Notes under the pieces: generated by a model
Told to the model about the DNA's origin: nothing
What the model saw: the letters and a program-made list of their open reading frames with translations, nothing else
Databases searched by the model: none
Assembly (NCBI RefSeq): GCF_005144795.1
Contig: NZ_SWFJ01000005.1
Location: 62,001 to 126,000, forward strand
DNA from: Streptococcus mitis
GTDB lineage: Bacteria > Bacillota > Bacilli > Lactobacillales > Streptococcaceae
DNA length: 64,000 nt
Direction: 5' to 3'
Position numbers and translations under genes: made by a program
Part shown: piece after piece, positions 36,397 to 48,250 of the stretch
Position numbering within the stretch: the stretch's first letter is position 1
How the letters are laid out: the number at the start of each line of letters is the position of its first letter

Positions 36397-38298
36397 ATGA
36401 TTATTTTACAAGCTAATAAAATTGAACGTTCTTTTGCAGGAGAGGTTCTTTTTGATAATATCAACCTGCAGGTTGATGAACGAGATCGGATTGCCCTTGT
36501 TGGGAAAAATGGTGCAGGTAAGTCTACTCTTTTGAAGATTTTGGTTGGAGAAGAGGAGCCAACTAGTGGAGAAATCAATAAGAAAAAAGATATTTCTCTG
36601 TCTTACCTAGCCCAAGATAGCCGTTTTGAGTCTGAAAATACCATCTACGACGAGATGCTTCATGTCTTTGATGACTTGCGTCGAACGGAGAAACAACTTC
36701 GTCAGATGGAGTTGGAGATGGGTGAAAAGTCTGGTGAGGATTTGGATAAGCTGATGTCAGATTACGACCGCTTATCTGAGAATTTTCGTCAGGCAGGTGG
36801 CTTTACCTATGAAGCTGATATTCGAGCGATTTTGAATGGATTCAAGTTTGACGAATCTATGTGGCAGATGAAAATTGCAGATCTTTCTGGTGGTCAAAAT
36901 ACTCGCTTGGCTCTAGCCAAAATGCTCCTTGAAAAACCTAATCTCTTGGTCTTGGACGAGCCAACCAACCACTTGGATATTGAAACTATTGCTTGGCTAG
37001 AGCATTACTTGATAAATTATAGCGGTGCTCTCATTATTGTCAGCCACGACCGTTATTTCTTAGACAAGGTTGCGACAATTACGCTAGATTTGACCAAGCA
37101 TTCCTTGGATCGTTATGTGGGCAATTACTCTCGTTTTGTCGAGTTGAAGGAGCAAAAACTAGCAACTGAGGCAAAAAACTATGAAAAGCAACAGAAGGAA
37201 ATTGCTGCTCTGGAAGACTTTGTCAATCGCAATCTAGTCCGAGCTTCAACGACCAAACGTGCCCAATCTCGTCGTAAACAACTAGAAAAAATGAACCGCT
37301 TAGACAAGCCTGAAGCTGGTAAGAAATCAGCCAATATGACCTTCCAGTCTGAGAAAACCTCGGGTAATGTTGTTCTGACTGTTGAAAATGCGGCTATTGG
37401 CTATGATGGGGAAGTATTGTCAGAGCCTATTAACCTAGACCTTCGTAAGATGAATGCTATTGCCATCGTTGGTCCCAATGGTATTGGCAAGTCAACCTTT
37501 ATCAAATCAATCGTGGATCAGATTCCTTTTATCAAGGGTGAAAAGCGCTTTGGGGCTAATGTTGAGGTTGGTTACTATGACCAAAGCCAAAGCAAGCTGA
37601 CACCAAGTAATACTGTATTGGATGAACTCTGGAATGATTTTAAACTGACACCAGAAGTTGAAATCCGCAACCGTCTAGGTGCCTTCCTTTTCTCAGGAGA
37701 TGATGTTAAAAAATCAGTCGGTATGCTGTCAGGTGGCGAAAAAGCTCGTTTGCTTTTAGCTAAATTGTCTATGGAAAACAATAACTTCTTGATTCTGGAT
37801 GAGCCAACCAACCACTTGGATATTGATAGCAAGGAAGTGCTAGAAAATGCCTTGATTGACTTTGATGGAACCTTGCTTTTTGTCAGCCACGACCGTTACT
37901 TTATCAATCGTGTGGCAACTCATGTATTGGAATTGTCTGAGAATGGCTCGACTCTTTACTTGGGTGATTACGACTACTATGTCGAGAAGAAAGCAGAAGT
38001 AGAAATGAGTCAGACTGAGGAAGCTTCAACTAGCAATCAAGCAAAGGAAGCAAGTCCAGTCAATGACTATCAGGCTCAGAAAGAAAGTCAAAAAGAAGTT
38101 CGCAAACTCATGCGACAAATCGAAACTCTAGAAGCTGAAATTGAAGAACTAGAAAGTCAAAGCCAAGCCATTTCTGAACAAATGTTGGAAACCAACGAAG
38201 CAGGTAAACTCATGGAATTACAGGCTGAGCTGGACAAAATCAGCCATCGTCAGGAAGAAGCTATGCTTGAATGGGAAGAATTATCAGAGCAGGTGTAA
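36397..38298 (+). CDS. ABC-F family ATP-binding protein
   Basis: A 633-residue soluble protein with two ABC ATPase domains and no membrane domain. Walker A motifs are GKNGAGKST and GPNGIGKST; the signatures are LSGGQNTRLALAKM and LSGGEKARLLLAKL, each followed by DEPTNHLD. The linker (about 240-320, charged, with KQQKEIAALEDFV) and a C-terminal coiled coil (about 575-630) are typical of ABC-F proteins that act on the ribosomal E site in translation or antibiotic resistance. The start is the ATG at 36397 (MIILQANKIERSF), 6 nt after a consensus -10. An upstream frame extension to 36334 would cross the promoter and is rejected. Confidence 0.93.
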   Translation: MIILQANKIERSFAGEVLFDNINLQVDERDRIALVGKNGAGKSTLLKILVGEEEPTSGEINKKKDISLSYLAQDSRFESENTIYDEMLHVFDDLRRTEKQLRQMELEMGEKSGEDLDKLMSDYDRLSENFRQAGGFTYEADIRAILNGFKFDESMWQMKIADLSGGQNTRLALAKMLLEKPNLLVLDEPTNHLDIETIAWLEHYLINYSGALIIVSHDRYFLDKVATITLDLTKHSLDRYVGNYSRFVELKEQKLATEAKNYEKQQKEIAALEDFVNRNLVRASTTKRAQSRRKQLEKMNRLDKPEAGKKSANMTFQSEKTSGNVVLTVENAAIGYDGEVLSEPINLDLRKMNAIAIVGPNGIGKSTFIKSIVDQIPFIKGEKRFGANVEVGYYDQSQSKLTPSNTVLDELWNDFKLTPEVEIRNRLGAFLFSGDDVKKSVGMLSGGEKARLLLAKLSMENNNFLILDEPTNHLDIDSKEVLENALIDFDGTLLFVSHDRYFINRVATHVLELSENGSTLYLGDYDYYVEKKAEVEMSQTEEASTSNQAKEASPVNDYQAQKESQKEVRKLMRQIETLEAEIEELESQSQAISEQMLETNEAGKLMELQAELDKISHRQEEAMLEWEELSEQV

Positions 38299-38300
38299 AG

Positions 38301-39164
38301 ATGGAACATCTTGGAAAAGTATTTCGTGAATTTCGAACAAGTGGAAATTATTCTTTAAAGGAAGCGGCAGGGGAGTCCTGTTCAACTTCCCAGTTATCTC
38401 GCTTTGAGCTTGGGGAGTCTGACCTAGCAGTCTCACGTTTCTTTGAGATTTTGGATAACATTCATGTTACAATCGAAAATTTCATGGACAAGGCAAGGAA
38501 TTTTCATAATCATGAACATGTTGCCATGATGGGACAAATTGTGCCTCTTTACTATTCAAATGATATTGCAGGTTTTCAAAAGCTTCAAAGGGAACAACTT
38601 GAAAAAGCTAAGAGTTCGACGACTCCCCTTTATTTTGAGCTGAATTGGATTTTGTTACAAGGTCTGATTTGTCAAAGAGATTCGAGTTATGAGATGAAAC
38701 AGGATGATTTGGATAAGGTAGCAGATTATCTCTTCAAAACAGAAGAATGGACCATGTATGAGTTGATTCTTTTCGGGAACCTCTATAGTTTCTACGATGT
38801 GGACTATGTCACTCGGATTGGTAGAGAAGTTATGGAGAGGGAGGAATTTTACCAAGAGATTGGTCGCCATAAGAGATTGGTGTTGATTTTGGCCCTCAAT
38901 TGTTATCAACATTGTTTAGAGCATCTTTCTTTTGATAATGCTAGTTATTTCGAGGCTTATATAGAGAAGATTATTGGTAAAGGGATCAAACTGTATGAGC
39001 GTAATATTTTCCATTATCTAAAAGGATTTTCCTTGTACCAAAAAGGACAGTGTAAAGAAGGGTGTAAGCAGATGCAAGAAGCCATGCATATTTTTGACCT
39101 ACTAGGTCTTCCAGAGCAAGTAGCCTACTATCAGGAACACTACGAGAAATTTGTCAAAGATTAG
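38301..39164 (+). CDS. Rgg/GadR/MutR-family transcriptional regulator
   Basis: The 287-residue regulator starts at the ATG at 38301 (MEHLGKVFREFRTSGNYSLK), 2 nt after the ABC-F stop, with AGGTG before it. Residues 1-65 are an XRE-type HTH (SLKEAAGESCSTSQLSRFEL, then GESDLAVSRF), and the rest is an alpha-helical TPR-like ligand domain (Rgg_C). Many Rgg proteins respond to short hydrophobic peptides; no such peptide gene is seen next to it, so it may be a peptide-independent or orphan type. The next gene encodes an MFS exporter, a likely target. Confidence 0.9.
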   Translation: MEHLGKVFREFRTSGNYSLKEAAGESCSTSQLSRFELGESDLAVSRFFEILDNIHVTIENFMDKARNFHNHEHVAMMGQIVPLYYSNDIAGFQKLQREQLEKAKSSTTPLYFELNWILLQGLICQRDSSYEMKQDDLDKVADYLFKTEEWTMYELILFGNLYSFYDVDYVTRIGREVMEREEFYQEIGRHKRLVLILALNCYQHCLEHLSFDNASYFEAYIEKIIGKGIKLYERNIFHYLKGFSLYQKGQCKEGCKQMQEAMHIFDLLGLPEQVAYYQEHYEKFVKD

Positions 39165-39215
39165 TTTTCCCAAATAAGGGAAAAAATAAAAAGCTCCTTT
39201 CAGTTTTGATACAAT
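39165..39215 (+). promoter_or_regulatory. Promoter of the MFS gene with inverted repeats
   Basis: TGA-TACAAT (39207-39215) is an extended -10. Upstream is TTTTCCC-N6-GGGAAAA (39165-39184), a perfect 7-bp inverted repeat without a T-run, more like an operator than a terminator. The neighbouring Rgg-like regulator is the natural candidate to bind it. Confidence 0.5.
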
Positions 39216-39243
39216 AGTTTCAAAATTTGAGAGGAGTTTTTAT

Positions 39244-40422
39244 ATGAATCGCTATGCAGTACAGTTGATTAGCCGCGGAGCTGTTAACAAGATAGGGAAT
39301 ATGCTCTATGATTATGGAAATAGTGTCTGGTTGGCGTCCATGGGTACTATCGGGCAGACTGTTTTAGGAATGTATCAGATTTCTGAACTCGTCACATCTA
39401 TTCTCGTCAATCCTTTTGGTGGAGTTATTTCAGACCGTTTTTCTCGTCGTAGGATTTTAATGGCGACAGACCTTGTTTGTGGGATTCTTTGTCTGGCTAT
39501 TTCTTTCATAAGGAATGACAGCTGGATGATTGGGGCTTTGATTTTTGCCAATATTGTTCAGGCGGTTGCATTTGCATTTTCTCGTACAGCCAATAAAGCC
39601 ATTATAACTGAGGTTGTTGAGAAAGACGAGATTGTGACCTACAATGCTCGCTTAGAGTTAGCCTTGCAGGTTGTAGCTGTAAGTTCTCCTGTACTTTCCT
39701 TCCTTGTTTTACAATTTGCCAGTCTCCATACGACGCTTGTTTTAGATGCCATTAGTTTTTTCATCGCATTTACCTTGGTAGCTTTTCTCCCTAAAAAAGA
39801 GACTCAGGAACAAGAGAAAAAGACTTTCAGCTGGAAAGCCATTTTTGCTGATATGAAAGATGGACTTGCCTATATTTGGAGCCAGAAAGAAATCTTTTTC
39901 CTTTTGTTAGTAGCTTCCAGTGTTAATTTCTTTTTTGCCGCTTTTGAATTTCTCCTCCCCTTTTCAAATAGGCTTTACGGAGTAGAAGGAGCCTATGCAA
40001 GTATTTTAACTATGGGGGCTATTGGTTCCATCATTGGGGCTCTTCTAGCTAGTAAAATTAAAGCTAATGTTTATAATCTTTTGATTTTACTGGCTTTGAC
40101 AGGTGTCGGAGTTCTTATGATGGGATTACCACTTCCAAATTTGCTTTCCTTTTCTGGAAATTTAGTTTGTGAATTGTTTATGACAATTTTTAATATTCAC
40201 TTTTTTACTCAGGTGCAAACCAAGGTTGAGGGGGAATATTTGGGGAGAGTATTAAGCACAATTTTTACCTTAGCCATTCTATTTATGCCTATTGCCAAAG
40301 GTTTTATGACAGTGCTACCAAGTGTACATCTCTTTTCTTTCTTGATAATTGGAAGCGGGGTTATCATCCTGTCTTGTCTATCCCTCGTGTATGTGCGAAC
40401 TCATTTTGAAAAAGAGACATAA
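39244..40422 (+). CDS. Major facilitator superfamily exporter
   Basis: A 392-residue membrane protein with about 12 hydrophobic segments, and the MFS loop motif between helices 2 and 3 (GGVISDRFSRRRILMATD, about 57-74). It resembles drug/macrolide-type efflux MFS proteins of Gram-positive bacteria. Helices 6 and 7 are joined by a charged loop (LPKKETQEQEKKTFSWK). GAGAGGAG precedes the ATG. Its position right after an Rgg-family gene suggests regulated export, but the substrate is unknown. Confidence 0.88.
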   Translation: MNRYAVQLISRGAVNKIGNMLYDYGNSVWLASMGTIGQTVLGMYQISELVTSILVNPFGGVISDRFSRRRILMATDLVCGILCLAISFIRNDSWMIGALIFANIVQAVAFAFSRTANKAIITEVVEKDEIVTYNARLELALQVVAVSSPVLSFLVLQFASLHTTLVLDAISFFIAFTLVAFLPKKETQEQEKKTFSWKAIFADMKDGLAYIWSQKEIFFLLLVASSVNFFFAAFEFLLPFSNRLYGVEGAYASILTMGAIGSIIGALLASKIKANVYNLLILLALTGVGVLMMGLPLPNLLSFSGNLVCELFMTIFNIHFFTQVQTKVEGEYLGRVLSTIFTLAILFMPIAKGFMTVLPSVHLFSFLIIGSGVIILSCLSLVYVRTHFEKET

Positions 40423-40467
40423 GTTTGCTTGTACTTCAAAAATAATTCCAATCTGAGTGTTTTTTCC

Positions 40468-42473
<2,006 letters not shown>

Positions 42474-42548
42474 TGAACGTTTAAAAACAGAGTTTAGACA
42501 GTATAACTAGTTTGTTAATCGGGACAAAATCGGTCAAGAATTTATTAG

Positions 42549-42554
42549 TAAAAT
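42549..42554 (+). promoter_or_regulatory. Candidate -10 of the pullulanase gene
   Basis: TAAAAT lies 36 nt upstream of the ATG, with AGAGGA as ribosome binding site between them. No convincing -35 was found. Confidence 0.4.
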
Positions 42555-42590
42555 AGAAACAAATCAAGAAGTAAAGAGGAAAAATAAAAA

Positions 42591-44870
42591 ATGTTTAACT
42601 ACCCTATGCGCATTCATTACCATCGTAAGAATGGAGAATACGATACTTGCTCTTTTGTAAAAAGTCAGGATCAACGAATTGATTTGCTGACCTACAAAGA
42701 AGATTATTTTGGCGCCTTATTTAGTTTTGAACACCCAAGTGCTCATGCCCTAGAAAGCTTGAATTTTGTGGTTCATACAGGCCAAACTAGTAAAGAGTAT
42801 GCTATCCGTTTTAATCACTATCCTCTTTTAACAGAAGTCTGGATTTTGGAAGGGGATGATAGGATTTATTATTCTGAAAATCCTGCTATTGCCAGTCCTT
42901 TCTATAAGAATCAAAATCCTTTTGCCTTTGACAAGGCTATCAATAGTGCTAGTTTCGACCACCACTGGGGGTACCAAGGTGAATTGGGTTGCCGTGTAGA
43001 GGATAATCAGGCTCATTTTGCCCTTTGGGCTCCTACAGCTACAGAAGTACAGGTTGTCGTTTATGAATCAGCTGCTAATGATGCTCCTGTTTGGAAAACA
43101 TTTGATATGGAAAGAGGCAATAGCTACTCCTATAATCATAAGGACAATACAATCGGTGTCTGGAGTTTGGATGTTGAGGAAGATTTGACTGGTAAGGCTT
43201 ATCAGTATCAAGTTCAATTCCCTCACCACCAAACACTGACACGAGACCCATACACAATTGCGACCAGTCCCGATGGCAAACGATCAGCTATCCTGAGCCA
43301 TGAAGAAAAGCAAGTTGCAAACTTCGAGGTCAAGCACGGTTCAGAGGCTACTTGGCGCTTGACAAATCCATGTAAGGCAGTTATTTGTGAAATGCACATT
43401 CGTGATTTGACCAAATCATCGACCTCAGGTGTGGATGAACATCTTCGAGGAACTTTCTTGGGTGCTGCTCAGACTGGAACGGTTAACCAGTACGGTCAGT
43501 CAACTGCTTTTGATTACATCAAGAAGATAGGCTACAATTATGTTCAATTGCAACCAATTGCAGACCGTCACAAAGAATATGATGCGGATGGGAATGTAAC
43601 CTACAACTGGGGTTATGATCCACAAAACTATAATGCACCAGAAACGAGCCTTTCAACCAATCCAGATGATCCAGCTCAGGTTATTCGTGATTTGAAGACC
43701 ATGGTTCAAGCTTATCATGATGCGGGTATTGGTGTCATTATGGATGTGGTCTATAATCATACCTTCTCAGTAGTTGATGCACCTTTCCAAACAACTGTCC
43801 CTGATTATTATTATCGTATGAATCCAGACGGTACCTTCCAGAATGGAACGGGTGTTGGAAATGAAACAGCCAGTGAACACGAAATGTTCCGCAAGTACAT
43901 GATTGATTCTCTCCTATACTGGGTGCAGGAATACAATATTGACGGCTTCCGTTTTGACTTAATGGGGATTCATGATGTCAAGACCATGCAGATGATTCGT
44001 CAGAGCTTGGATGAAATTGATCCTAACATTATCCTCTATGGAGAAGGCTGGGATATGGGAACAGGTCTTGCGCCTTATGATAAGGCTAAGAAGGACAATG
44101 CCTACCAGATGCCAAACATTGGTTTCTTTAATGACAATCAGCGTGATGCTGTCAAAGGTGGAGAAGTTTATGGTACTATCAAGTCAGGTTTTGTTAGTGG
44201 TGCTGCGACAGAGCCAATTCTTGCCAAAGCAATCCTAGGCAGTCGTGAATTAGGAACCTATACACATCCAAACCAAGTGCTCAACTACGTGGAGGCCCAT
44301 GACAATTACAATCTTCACGATTTGTTGGCAACCCTACATCCAGACCAAAGTTCAGAGCAAATCATGCGTAAGGTCGAAACTGCCACAGCTATGAATCTAC
44401 TCATGCAAGGGATGGCCTTTATGGAAATCGGTCAAGAATTTGGTCGTACCAAACTGGTTGCGACTGGTGAAAATGGTGAGCTGACACATGATGATAGAGA
44501 ACGTGCTATGAATAGCTATAATGCTCCTGACAGCGTCAATCAAGTGAACTGGGACTTGATTAATGAGCGTCAAGATAGTATTGCGTTTATCCGTCAGATG
44601 ATTCGATTGAAGACAGAAAGCAGTGCCTTTTCTTATCCAACTTATGATGAGATTTACCATCATGTTTTTGTTCATTCAGCCAACGAACATAGTGGTTGGA
44701 TTGTCTATGAGATTCAAGGGGAAGAACATTTACTGGTTGTATTTAATGCTAAAGGACAAGACTTCCAGTTTGAAAATGCTGGAAATCTAGAATTATTGGT
44801 GACCAATAGCCATTTAAGTGATAAAGACATGGTTGGTGGCGTCAGTGCCAGCGTCTTTAAAGTTTTGTAG
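42591..44870 (+). CDS. Type I pullulanase / glycogen debranching enzyme (cytosolic)
   Basis: A 759-residue GH13 enzyme that hydrolyses alpha-1,6 branches of glycogen-type glucans. It has an N-terminal accessory region, a CBM48-like module (about 135-215: GCRVEDNQAHFALWAPTATE), the pullulanase signature YNWGYDPQNYNAPE, and catalytic motifs DVVYNHT, GFRFDLMG (nucleophile Asp), YGEGWD (acid/base Glu) and VEAHDN. No signal peptide or LPXTG anchor is seen, so it is intracellular, unlike the surface pullulanase of pneumococcus. It lies just upstream of glgBCDA but is separated by a terminator and a new promoter. Confidence 0.93.
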   Translation: MFNYPMRIHYHRKNGEYDTCSFVKSQDQRIDLLTYKEDYFGALFSFEHPSAHALESLNFVVHTGQTSKEYAIRFNHYPLLTEVWILEGDDRIYYSENPAIASPFYKNQNPFAFDKAINSASFDHHWGYQGELGCRVEDNQAHFALWAPTATEVQVVVYESAANDAPVWKTFDMERGNSYSYNHKDNTIGVWSLDVEEDLTGKAYQYQVQFPHHQTLTRDPYTIATSPDGKRSAILSHEEKQVANFEVKHGSEATWRLTNPCKAVICEMHIRDLTKSSTSGVDEHLRGTFLGAAQTGTVNQYGQSTAFDYIKKIGYNYVQLQPIADRHKEYDADGNVTYNWGYDPQNYNAPETSLSTNPDDPAQVIRDLKTMVQAYHDAGIGVIMDVVYNHTFSVVDAPFQTTVPDYYYRMNPDGTFQNGTGVGNETASEHEMFRKYMIDSLLYWVQEYNIDGFRFDLMGIHDVKTMQMIRQSLDEIDPNIILYGEGWDMGTGLAPYDKAKKDNAYQMPNIGFFNDNQRDAVKGGEVYGTIKSGFVSGAATEPILAKAILGSRELGTYTHPNQVLNYVEAHDNYNLHDLLATLHPDQSSEQIMRKVETATAMNLLMQGMAFMEIGQEFGRTKLVATGENGELTHDDRERAMNSYNAPDSVNQVNWDLINERQDSIAFIRQMIRLKTESSAFSYPTYDEIYHHVFVHSANEHSGWIVYEIQGEEHLLVVFNAKGQDFQFENAGNLELLVTNSHLSDKDMVGGVSASVFKVL

Positions 44871-44923
44871 AATAGAATTACAATTTAAATTCATTTGCAG
44901 TACTTTATCTCTTAAAAACAATA

Positions 44924-44957
44924 AAATCAGGAAATTCATTTCCTGGTTTATTTTTTT
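44924..44957 (+). terminator. Terminator of the pullulanase gene
   Basis: AAATCAGGAAAT / ATTTCCTGGTTT, a 12-bp stem with one wobble, followed by a run of seven T. Confidence 0.88.
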
Positions 44958-45146
44958 ACTTAAAATTATTTTTTTGTTAGTAAAATAACGAACTTTATGA
45001 TGGTATTGTAAAAAAACATTTCGTTTTCAAAGCGTTTCTGAAAATTTCTTGATTTACAAGTGAACACATCAGTGAATTTGTTGAAGACTTTCAAAAGAAT
45101 TTTTAGCAAATTCCGTAATTTACTTGAATCTTCCCTAAAAAGGTAG

Positions 45147-45174
45147 TATAATAAATCTATAGAAAACGCTTACA
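45147..45174 (+). promoter_or_regulatory. glgB promoter with CcpA cre site at the start of transcription
   Basis: TATAAT (45147-45152) is the -10. AGAAAACGCTTACA (45161-45174) matches 13 of 14 positions of the cre consensus TGWAARCGYTWNCW and covers the expected start site. CcpA bound there should repress the glycogen operon when glucose is plentiful. Confidence 0.75.
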
Positions 45175-45189
45175 GAAACAGGAGGGTGT

Positions 45190-47118
45190 ATGGATAAGAA
45201 AAAAGCTTTAGAAACCTTTATAACAGGTAAAAATTTTCACCTCCAGAATTATCTGGGAGCGCATAGGGAAGAAAAATCTGGTGTGTCTGGCTATACTTTC
45301 CGAGTTTGGGCACCCAATGCTCAGGCAGTTCATTTGGTAGGGGATTTCACTAATTGGGTAGAGAATCAAATTTCAATGGAACGGAATGAATTTGGAGTCT
45401 GGGAAGTCTTTACCAGTCTTGCTCAAGAAGACCAAATTTATAAGTACCATATCACGCGTGCAAATGGTCATCAGCTGATGAAGATTGACCCTTTGGCTAT
45501 TCGATATGAGGCACGACCTGGGACTGGGGCTATTTTAACAGATATTCCAGAGAAAAAATGGAAGGATGGTCTCTGGTTAGCTCGTAGAAAACGCTTGAGT
45601 TTTGAAGAGCGTCCTGTCAATATTTACGAGGCTCATGCTGGCTCTTGGAAGAGAAATCCTGATGGCAGCCCCTATAGTTTTGCTCAATTGAAAGATGAAC
45701 TCATTCCTTACTTGGTTGATATGAACTATACTCACATTGAGTTTATGCCTTTGATGTCTCACCCACTAGGTTTGAGTTGGGGCTATCAGCTTATGGGTTA
45801 CTTTGCTCTGGAGCATGCCTATGGTCGCCCTGAAGAGTTTCAAGATTTTGTTGAGGAATGTCACTTAAACAATATAGGCGTTATTGTAGACTGGGTACCT
45901 GGTCACTTTACTATCAATGATGATGCCTTGGCCTATTATGATGGAACACCGACTTTTGAATACCAAGACCATAATAAGGCTCATAACTATGGTTGGGGAG
46001 CACTCAATTTTGACCTTGGAAAGAATGAAGTCCAGTCTTTCTTGATTTCTAGTATTAAGTTTTGGATTGACTTTTACCATTTGGACGGTATTCGCGTGGA
46101 TGCGGTTAGCAACATGCTCTATCTTGACTACGACGATGCTCCATGGACGCCTAATAAAGATGGGGGCAATCTCAACTACGAGGGATATTATTTCCTTCAA
46201 CGCTTGAATGATGTTATTAAACAAGCTCATCCAGACGTTATGATGATAGCTGAGGAAAGTTCATCAGCTACTCAGATTACTGACACTAAGGATTCAGATG
46301 GTCTTGGCTTCGACTACAAATGGAATATGGGTTGGATGAATGACATCCTCCGTTTCTATGAAGAAGATCCGATTTATCGTAAATACGACTTTAACCTGGT
46401 GACTTTTAGCTTTATGTATGTCTTCAAGGAGAATTATCTCCTACCATTCTCACACGATGAAGTGGTTCATGGCAAGAAGAGTATGATGCACAAGATGTGG
46501 GGAGATCGCTATAATCAATTCGCAGGCTTGCGCAATCTCTACACTTACCAAATTTGTCACCCAGGTAAAAAATTGCTCTTCATGGGTAGTGAATATGGGC
46601 AATTTCTAGAATGGAAATCTGAAGAGCAGTTGGAATGGTCTAACCTAGAAGATCCAATGAATGCTAAGATGAAGTATTTCACTTCTCAGCTAAACCAGTT
46701 TTACAAAGACCACCGCTGTCTGTGGGAAATTGATACCAGCTATGATGGTATTGAAATCATCGATGCGGATAATCGAGACCAAAGTGTTCTGTCCTTCATC
46801 CGTAAGGGTAAAAAGGGCGATATGTTAGTCTGTGTCTTTAATATGGCACCTGTTGAACGAAAAGATTTTACAATCGGCCTTCCTGTTGCAGGGATTTACG
46901 AAGAAGTCTGGAATACTGAGTTAGAAGAGTGGGGAGGCGTTTGGAAAGAACATAATCAAACTGTTCAAACGCAAGAAGGACTATGGAAAGATTATGAGCA
47001 GACCTTGACCTTTACCCTACCTGCTATGGGAGCAAGTGTTTGGAAAATCAAACGTCGCTTGAAACCTACTAAAACTGTCACAAGTAAAAACCAAAAAGGA
47101 GTAGAAAATGAAGAATGA
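45190..47118 (+). CDS. glgB: 1,4-alpha-glucan branching enzyme
   Basis: Introduces alpha-1,6 branches into glycogen. The 642-residue GH13 protein has a CBM48 domain (about 30-115: [20 protein letters not shown]), then the catalytic barrel with [18 protein letters not shown] (nucleophile Asp), MIAEESS (acid/base Glu) and FSHDEVVHG. Length and domains are standard for streptococcal GlgB. GGAGG lies before the ATG. First gene of glgB-glgC-glgD-glgA; glgC begins within its last 11 bases. Confidence 0.97.
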   Translation: MDKKKALETFITGKNFHLQNYLGAHREEKSGVSGYTFRVWAPNAQAVHLVGDFTNWVENQISMERNEFGVWEVFTSLAQEDQIYKYHITRANGHQLMKIDPLAIRYEARPGTGAILTDIPEKKWKDGLWLARRKRLSFEERPVNIYEAHAGSWKRNPDGSPYSFAQLKDELIPYLVDMNYTHIEFMPLMSHPLGLSWGYQLMGYFALEHAYGRPEEFQDFVEECHLNNIGVIVDWVPGHFTINDDALAYYDGTPTFEYQDHNKAHNYGWGALNFDLGKNEVQSFLISSIKFWIDFYHLDGIRVDAVSNMLYLDYDDAPWTPNKDGGNLNYEGYYFLQRLNDVIKQAHPDVMMIAEESSSATQITDTKDSDGLGFDYKWNMGWMNDILRFYEEDPIYRKYDFNLVTFSFMYVFKENYLLPFSHDEVVHGKKSMMHKMWGDRYNQFAGLRNLYTYQICHPGKKLLFMGSEYGQFLEWKSEEQLEWSNLEDPMNAKMKYFTSQLNQFYKDHRCLWEIDTSYDGIEIIDADNRDQSVLSFIRKGKKGDMLVCVFNMAPVERKDFTIGLPVAGIYEEVWNTELEEWGGVWKEHNQTVQTQEGLWKDYEQTLTFTLPAMGASVWKIKRRLKPTKTVTSKNQKGVENEE

Positions 47119-48250
47119 AATGTTAGCTTTGATTCTTGCTGGTGGGCAAGGAACTCGTCTCGGTAAACTCACTCAAAGCATTGCTAAACCAGCTGTACAA
47201 TTTGGTGGGCGCTACCGTATCATTGACTTTGCTCTTTCAAACTGTGCCAACTCAGGCATCAACAATGTTGGAGTCATTACACAGTACCAACCACTTGCTC
47301 TCAACAACCATATTGGGAATGGTTCAAGTTGGGGTCTAGATGGTATTAATTCTGGTGTCTCTATCCTTCAACCATATTCTGCAAGTGAAGGAAATCGTTG
47401 GTTTGAAGGAACTAGTCACGCTATTTATCAAAATATCGACTACATCGATAGTGTCAATCCTGAATATGTTTTGATTCTTTCGGGTGACCATATCTATAAG
47501 ATGGACTACGATGCTATGCTCCAGTCTCACAAGGATAATAATGCTAGTTTGACAGTCGCAGTTCTTGATGTTCCTCTTAAAGAAGCTAGCCGTTTTGGTA
47601 TCATGAATACAGATGCCAATAACCGCATTGTTGAATTTGAAGAGAAACCAGCCCAACCTAAATCTACCAAAGCCTCTATGGGGATTTACATCTTTGATTG
47701 GCAACGTCTCCGCAATATGTTAGTCGCTGCTGAAAAGAGCAATGTCGATATGTCAGACTTTGGTAAAAATGTCATTCCAAATTACCTTGAGTCAGGTGAA
47801 AGTGTCTATGCCTACGAATTTAATGGTTATTGGAAAGACGTTGGTACTATTGAGTCGCTTTGGGAAGCGAATATGGAGTACATTTCTCCAGAAAATGCCT
47901 TGGACAGCCGTAACCGTCAATGGAAGATTTACTCAAGAAACTTAATTTCACCACCAAACTTCCTTGGGGCAAATGCTCATGTGGAAGATTCCTTGGTTGT
48001 AGATGGCTGTTTTGTAGATGGAACTGTTAAACACTCTATCCTTTCAACAGGGGCGCAAGTTCGCGAAGGAGCAGAAGTAGTAGATTCAGTTATCATGAGT
48101 GGAGCCATTATTGGACACGGAGCTAAAATCAAACGTGCCATTATTGGTGAAGGTGCAGTTATTTCTGATGGTGTCGAAATTGATGGAACAGAAGAAGTAC
48201 AAGTTGTAGGATATAATGAAGTAGTGGGGGTAGCAACAGATGAAGATTGA
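47108..48250 (+). CDS. glgC: Glucose-1-phosphate adenylyltransferase, catalytic subunit
   Basis: Makes ADP-glucose from glucose 1-phosphate and ATP, the committed step of glycogen synthesis. The 380-residue protein has the nucleotide motif [15 protein letters not shown] (8-22), [29 protein letters not shown] (catalytic Asp), FEEKPAQP and a C-terminal left-handed beta-helix. AAAAGGAG precedes the ATG, which overlaps glgB by 11 bases; glgD overlaps it in turn by 11. Confidence 0.97.
   Translation: MKNEMLALILAGGQGTRLGKLTQSIAKPAVQFGGRYRIIDFALSNCANSGINNVGVITQYQPLALNNHIGNGSSWGLDGINSGVSILQPYSASEGNRWFEGTSHAIYQNIDYIDSVNPEYVLILSGDHIYKMDYDAMLQSHKDNNASLTVAVLDVPLKEASRFGIMNTDANNRIVEFEEKPAQPKSTKASMGIYIFDWQRLRNMLVAAEKSNVDMSDFGKNVIPNYLESGESVYAYEFNGYWKDVGTIESLWEANMEYISPENALDSRNRQWKIYSRNLISPPNFLGANAHVEDSLVVDGCFVDGTVKHSILSTGAQVREGAEVVDSVIMSGAIIGHGAKIKRAIIGEGAVISDGVEIDGTEEVQVVGYNEVVGVATDED

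Larger units (their letters stand above)
44871..45189. other. 319-bp intergenic region before glgB
   Basis: Contents: the pullulanase terminator (44924-44957), a weak cre-like sequence TCAAAGCGTTTCTG (45027-45040), an AT-rich stretch, and the glgB -10 and cre. No gene or repeat was recognised in the rest. Confidence 0.7.
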
